Below, piece by piece: positions 14,650-17,161 of a stretch of 17,161 nt of DNA (positions within the stretch are counted from its first letter, which is position 1; each line of letters opens with the position of its first letter). The DNA comes from JBBFMJ01 sp037441225 (GTDB taxonomy: Bacteria > Acidobacteriota > Thermoanaerobaculia > UBA2201). A program made the position numbers and the translations under genes. The notes under the pieces are model-generated. The model had not been told where the DNA came from and made no database searches. It worked only from the letters and a program-made list of their open reading frames with translations. The stretch is from contig JBBISU010000067.1 in NCBI GenBank assembly GCA_037441225.1, positions 1 through 17,161 on the forward strand, given 5' to 3'.

Positions 14650-16029
14650 ATGTTAAAATTATTAAGGATTATGATTTTGTTATTGTTTTTTGCTTTTGCA
14701 AGCCTAAAGGCAGATAACTTGTTTAAAGGGGAAGGGGTAATAAATTTACCCCTTCCAAAATACAAAGGGTCTATGATTTATGAAAATAGCCAGGTGATCT
14801 CTATTGCAGCAATAGATGAAAAAAGATTATTAGTTGCCTGGATAGGTGAAAGAGAAAAGATTGAAGGATTAATAGATGAAAAGGAAATAGAAAGGGAAGC
14901 AAGGGAAAAAGGAGGACTTATAAAATCAAAAAAGGGAGAAATCTTAGAAACTTTTAATTTTTTAACAATTATGGATAAATATGGAAGAATACTTTCAACA
15001 TCAGAAGATTTTGAATACAAACCTTCTTTTGGATATGGCAGTTTTCCTCTTATAATGGATGAGACAGACTTTTGCCCTTATGCATTCATATCTTCAAATA
15101 AGTTAATATGCTATGATTTTAATTTAAGTAAAAAGAAGGACTTAGAAATCAAAATAAGCTCTATAGATGATGTAAAAGTTTCCTTTGATGGAAAGTATCA
15201 CACTCTTTGGATTTTTGGATTTTCCTTTGATAAAGAAAATAAAACAAATTCTTTAGAAGAATATTATAATAAAAAATTAGAAATTCCAAAAAAAATAGGT
15301 GTAAAGTATATAGTTGAAAAAGGGAAATTTGAAGAGTTGCCAGTAAGCTATGATGAAATTTTTAATGAAATTTCAAAAATAGCAATAGATGAAGCTGGGG
15401 AAAAGATAAAAATCAATCCTTCCTTAATAAGATTGAGCGTTTTGTCAGATATTGATAATTCAGATATATTTTATCTATGGATAGAAGCAGTAGAATCTGA
15501 AAAACCAGAAAGTATATTTAAATATGAAGGCAGAAAGGTTTTCTTTAAAGCAGAAATCACTCCAAATGGATTAGGGAAAATTGTTCAATTGCATTTTTGG
15601 ATTATAAAGCAAAGCGATATAAAAGAAGAGAAATTGGATAAAGAAAAGAAAGTATTATATTTACCACCCTTTGCCAAAAATGAAAATACAACAAAAGCAT
15701 ATCTTGTTGGAAAAAATAGCATTTTATACCATTTAAGAACAGCAGTTTTATCACCAAATGAAAAAGGCGAATATGATTTTAAAGAAGGATTAGAAGTTGT
15801 TTCCTATTTTATTTTTTTTCCGTCGGAAAAATCTGAGCCAGAATTTTATAGTTTTTATGATGAAATTTGGCCTCAAATAAAAGAAGATTTAAGTTCTGAA
15901 GATTTTTCTGCAACCCCTATGTTTGGTTTATATGGAAGATTTTCAAAATATGATTTTTTATTTAAGGGAAGTTGCAAAAAAAAGGATGAAAAAAATATTT
16001 GCCTTATAAGAACATCTTTGCAAAAATAA
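14650..16029 (+). CDS. Secreted protein of unknown function
   Basis: The protein is 459 residues and was not recognised. Residues 1-21 form a signal peptide, with probable cleavage after SLKA. The mature protein is rich in beta-strand-like segments (VISIAAIDEKRLLVAW, YHTLWIFGFSF, SDIFYLWIEAV) separated by charged loops. That could suit a beta-propeller or sandwich, but no repeat register is clear. A Lys/Glu-rich stretch lies around 85-95. A few Cys are scattered. It follows the Cys-rich protein gene by 9 bp, with AGGGA overlapping that stop codon as a ribosome site, so the two form an operon under the repeat promoter. Together they form the segment bounded by the two 100-bp repeats. Confidence 0.78.
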   Translation: MLKLLRIMILLLFFAFASLKADNLFKGEGVINLPLPKYKGSMIYENSQVISIAAIDEKRLLVAWIGEREKIEGLIDEKEIEREAREKGGLIKSKKGEILETFNFLTIMDKYGRILSTSEDFEYKPSFGYGSFPLIMDETDFCPYAFISSNKLICYDFNLSKKKDLEIKISSIDDVKVSFDGKYHTLWIFGFSFDKENKTNSLEEYYNKKLEIPKKIGVKYIVEKGKFEELPVSYDEIFNEISKIAIDEAGEKIKINPSLIRLSVLSDIDNSDIFYLWIEAVESEKPESIFKYEGRKVFFKAEITPNGLGKIVQLHFWIIKQSDIKEEKLDKEKKVLYLPPFAKNENTTKAYLVGKNSILYHLRTAVLSPNEKGEYDFKEGLEVVSYFIFFPSEKSEPEFYSFYDEIWPQIKEDLSSEDFSATPMFGLYGRFSKYDFLFKGSCKKKDEKNICLIRTSLQK

Positions 16030-16165
16030 AAAGTTGAATAGTAATAAAGATGTATTTTTTCTCAAAAGTGAAAATTAAATTTGGAGGAATAGGAGATATC
16101 ATATAGAATTCAGAGGATAGGGTTAAAGACAAAAAACAAAAATGCGAAATGCAAGGGGCTAATTT
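16030..16165. other. Intergenic spacer before the second repeat copy
   Basis: No gene was seen. An inverted repeat, CAAGGGG (16152-16158) and CCCCTTG (16170-16176), brackets an 11-nt loop. Its right arm overlaps the -35 of the second promoter. It could be a terminator for the upstream gene or an operator. Copy 1 of the repeat has no matching left arm, so chance is possible. Confidence 0.35.
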
Positions 16166-16173
16166 AATTCCCC

Positions 16174-16200
16174 TTGACAACCGTTTTTTTTTTGTAAAAT
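16174..16200 (+). promoter_or_regulatory. Promoter of the large surface-protein gene, T10 spacer tract
   Basis: TTGACA (16174-16179) and TAAAAT (16195-16200) are separated by 15 nt including T10, identical to copy 1. The -35 overlaps the right arm of an inverted repeat that is present only in this copy. Confidence 0.65.
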
Positions 16201-16219
16201 AAATTGAAAATTTATTTTT

Positions 16220-16225
16220 AGGAGG
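16220..16225 (+). promoter_or_regulatory. Strong ribosome binding site (AGGAGG)
   Basis: A full consensus site 4 nt before the ATG at 16230. It supports the start of the partial gene at the right edge. Confidence 0.85.
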
Positions 16226-16229
16226 TTGT

Positions 16230-17161
16230 ATGAATGGTTTTAAGTTATTTGTTTTATCTTTTATTTTTGTATTCATCTATTTAAATTCTATATTTAGTCA
16301 AAGTATTGTCTTTGGACCTGAAAAATATATAAGAGAAAATGGGAAGCCCCAAAAAGTTGTAAAATCATTTTCCATATCAAATAAAGATGCAGAATTTGAA
16401 TTATATGTTCAAAATGGAGATGGGAAAAAAGAAAAAACCAGCAGTGCTTTAATTGAGATAAATGGGGAAGTTATAGTTAAGCCTAATGATTTTAACAAAA
16501 ATGTTGATTTAATTATAAAGAAATTAAATCTTAAAAATCAAAACGAAATAGCAGTAGAAGTAAGAAGCGAACCTGAAACTTATATCATTGTTACAATTTA
16601 TGGTCCTGAAAATCCGCCTTCTTCTGTCATAAGTGATATAAAGATAAATCCTGATGAAATTTTTGTTAATGAGCAAAATTATGTTACAATCAATGCAAAA
16701 GTTGTGCAAGATATTTTACAATACAATCCAGTTTTAAATTTGCAAAGAATTGATAAATATGGAAATTTAATTTCAATTGAAGGTAATTTATATGATGAAG
16801 GGGATTTGAATAATGGAGATGAAATTGCAGGAGATGGGATATATAGCATAAAGAAAAATTTTTTATTTAATGAAGAAGGAAAAATTTATTTTAGGATTTC
16901 TATAAATTACAATTCCAAGACATATTTTTCAGGAACTTTTAATTTGTATGCTATCTCTCATTTGACTGAAGAAGATATAGATACAATAACAAATATTCAG
17001 GAAAATTCAGTAAAATATTATAATACTTTAGTCAACACAATTGACCATGAAGCAGCAATGAATGAAGTTTTAAATCAAATAAAGCAAAATCCAAATGTTT
17101 TGCAAGCAGATATAACAGAAGATAAATATGGGATATGGATCCTTTATTCCTCTGGGATATT
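16230..17161 (+). CDS. Large secreted surface protein with Ig-like domains, 3' end missing
   Basis: Open without a stop from the ATG to the window edge, giving at least 310 residues. A signal peptide of about 24 residues begins with the 12 residues shared with the gene at 14290, then diverges (cleavage near SIFS/QS). Residues about 27-130 resemble a beta-sandwich module common in surface proteins of Acidobacteriota and deltaproteobacteria (VFGPEKY, ELYVQNGDG, SSALIEINGEVIV, DFNKNVDLI). A second Ig-like region follows (about 133-235). It has the acidic loop YDEGDLNNGDEIAGDG at 188-203, as in choice-of-anchor-type domains, possibly Ca-binding. The last part (DHEAAMNEVLNQIKQNPNVLQADI, then WILYSSGI) resembles the linker that precedes catalytic or adhesive domains in such proteins. 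The remaining domain is not visible. Confidence 0.85.
   Translation, partial: MNGFKLFVLSFIFVFIYLNSIFSQSIVFGPEKYIRENGKPQKVVKSFSISNKDAEFELYVQNGDGKKEKTSSALIEINGEVIVKPNDFNKNVDLIIKKLNLKNQNEIAVEVRSEPETYIIVTIYGPENPPSSVISDIKINPDEIFVNEQNYVTINAKVVQDILQYNPVLNLQRIDKYGNLISIEGNLYDEGDLNNGDEIAGDGIYSIKKNFLFNEEGKIYFRISINYNSKTYFSGTFNLYAISHLTEEDIDTITNIQENSVKYYNTLVNTIDHEAAMNEVLNQIKQNPNVLQADITEDKYGIWILYSSGI

Larger units (their letters stand above)
16166..16265. repeat. 100-bp perfect direct repeat, copy 2 (promoter, RBS and signal-peptide start)
   Basis: Identical to 14226-14325, including the T10 tract, Shine-Dalgarno and the first 12 codons. After the last repeated codon the two genes share no similarity. Recombination between the copies would remove the intervening 1,940 bp and leave the downstream gene intact and in frame. 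Confidence 0.97.

Noticed and set aside
14226..16265. Insertion sequence bounded by the 100-bp direct repeats
   Set aside because: The two genes inside encode secreted proteins, no transposase is present, and the repeats carry gene-start signals rather than terminal inverted repeats.

Overview
The window is very AT-rich, with dense, tightly packed bacterial coding. Signal peptides, an outer-membrane-type barrel protein, a lipoprotein-type membrane fusion protein and a lytic transglycosylase point to a diderm (Gram-negative) bacterium. The DUF4388-like + J-domain + TPR architecture, and a lytic transglycosylase with a small N-terminal beta-rich domain, recall Acidobacteriota and deltaproteobacterial-type genomes. 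That affiliation is inference; no rRNA or other decisive marker is present.

Left block (minus strand, about 6742 down to 214). A PLP aminotransferase overlaps an alanine racemase, and a four-gene MacAB-like export operon follows: membrane fusion protein, ABC ATPase, permease, permease. Junctions are overlapping or short, so these six genes may be co-transcribed. The alanine racemase must begin at about 5576, because its PLP-lysine motif lies upstream of the first canonical start codon. No ATG, GTG or TTG is available there, and an ATT start is the best candidate.

Middle block (plus strand, 6796-9666). Three overlapping genes encode a DUF4388/J-domain/TPR protein, a predicted outer-membrane barrel protein and a lytic transglycosylase with an unusual motif. 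The first seems to be read from an extended -10 promoter that would give a leaderless mRNA. A 419-bp gene-free stretch follows (9667-10085). It holds a MITE-like composite of short TCCGT repeats in inverted orientation around a GC-rich palindrome.

Glycosyltransferase block (minus strand, 13365 down to 10086). Three tandem, overlapping GT4-family glycosyltransferases probably build a surface glycan. Divergently, and overlapping the first of them, lies a gene for a single-pass membrane-anchored protein of unknown function (13319-14128).

Right block (plus strand, 14226-17161). Three genes for predicted secreted proteins follow: a small Cys-rich EGF-like protein, a 459-residue unknown protein, and a large Ig-like surface protein that runs off the window. 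A perfect 100-bp direct repeat lies before the first and third. It carries promoter, Shine-Dalgarno and the first 12 signal-peptide codons, so two unrelated secreted proteins share the same expression and export start. A T10 tract sits in the promoter spacer of both copies. This is the most unusual arrangement in the window.
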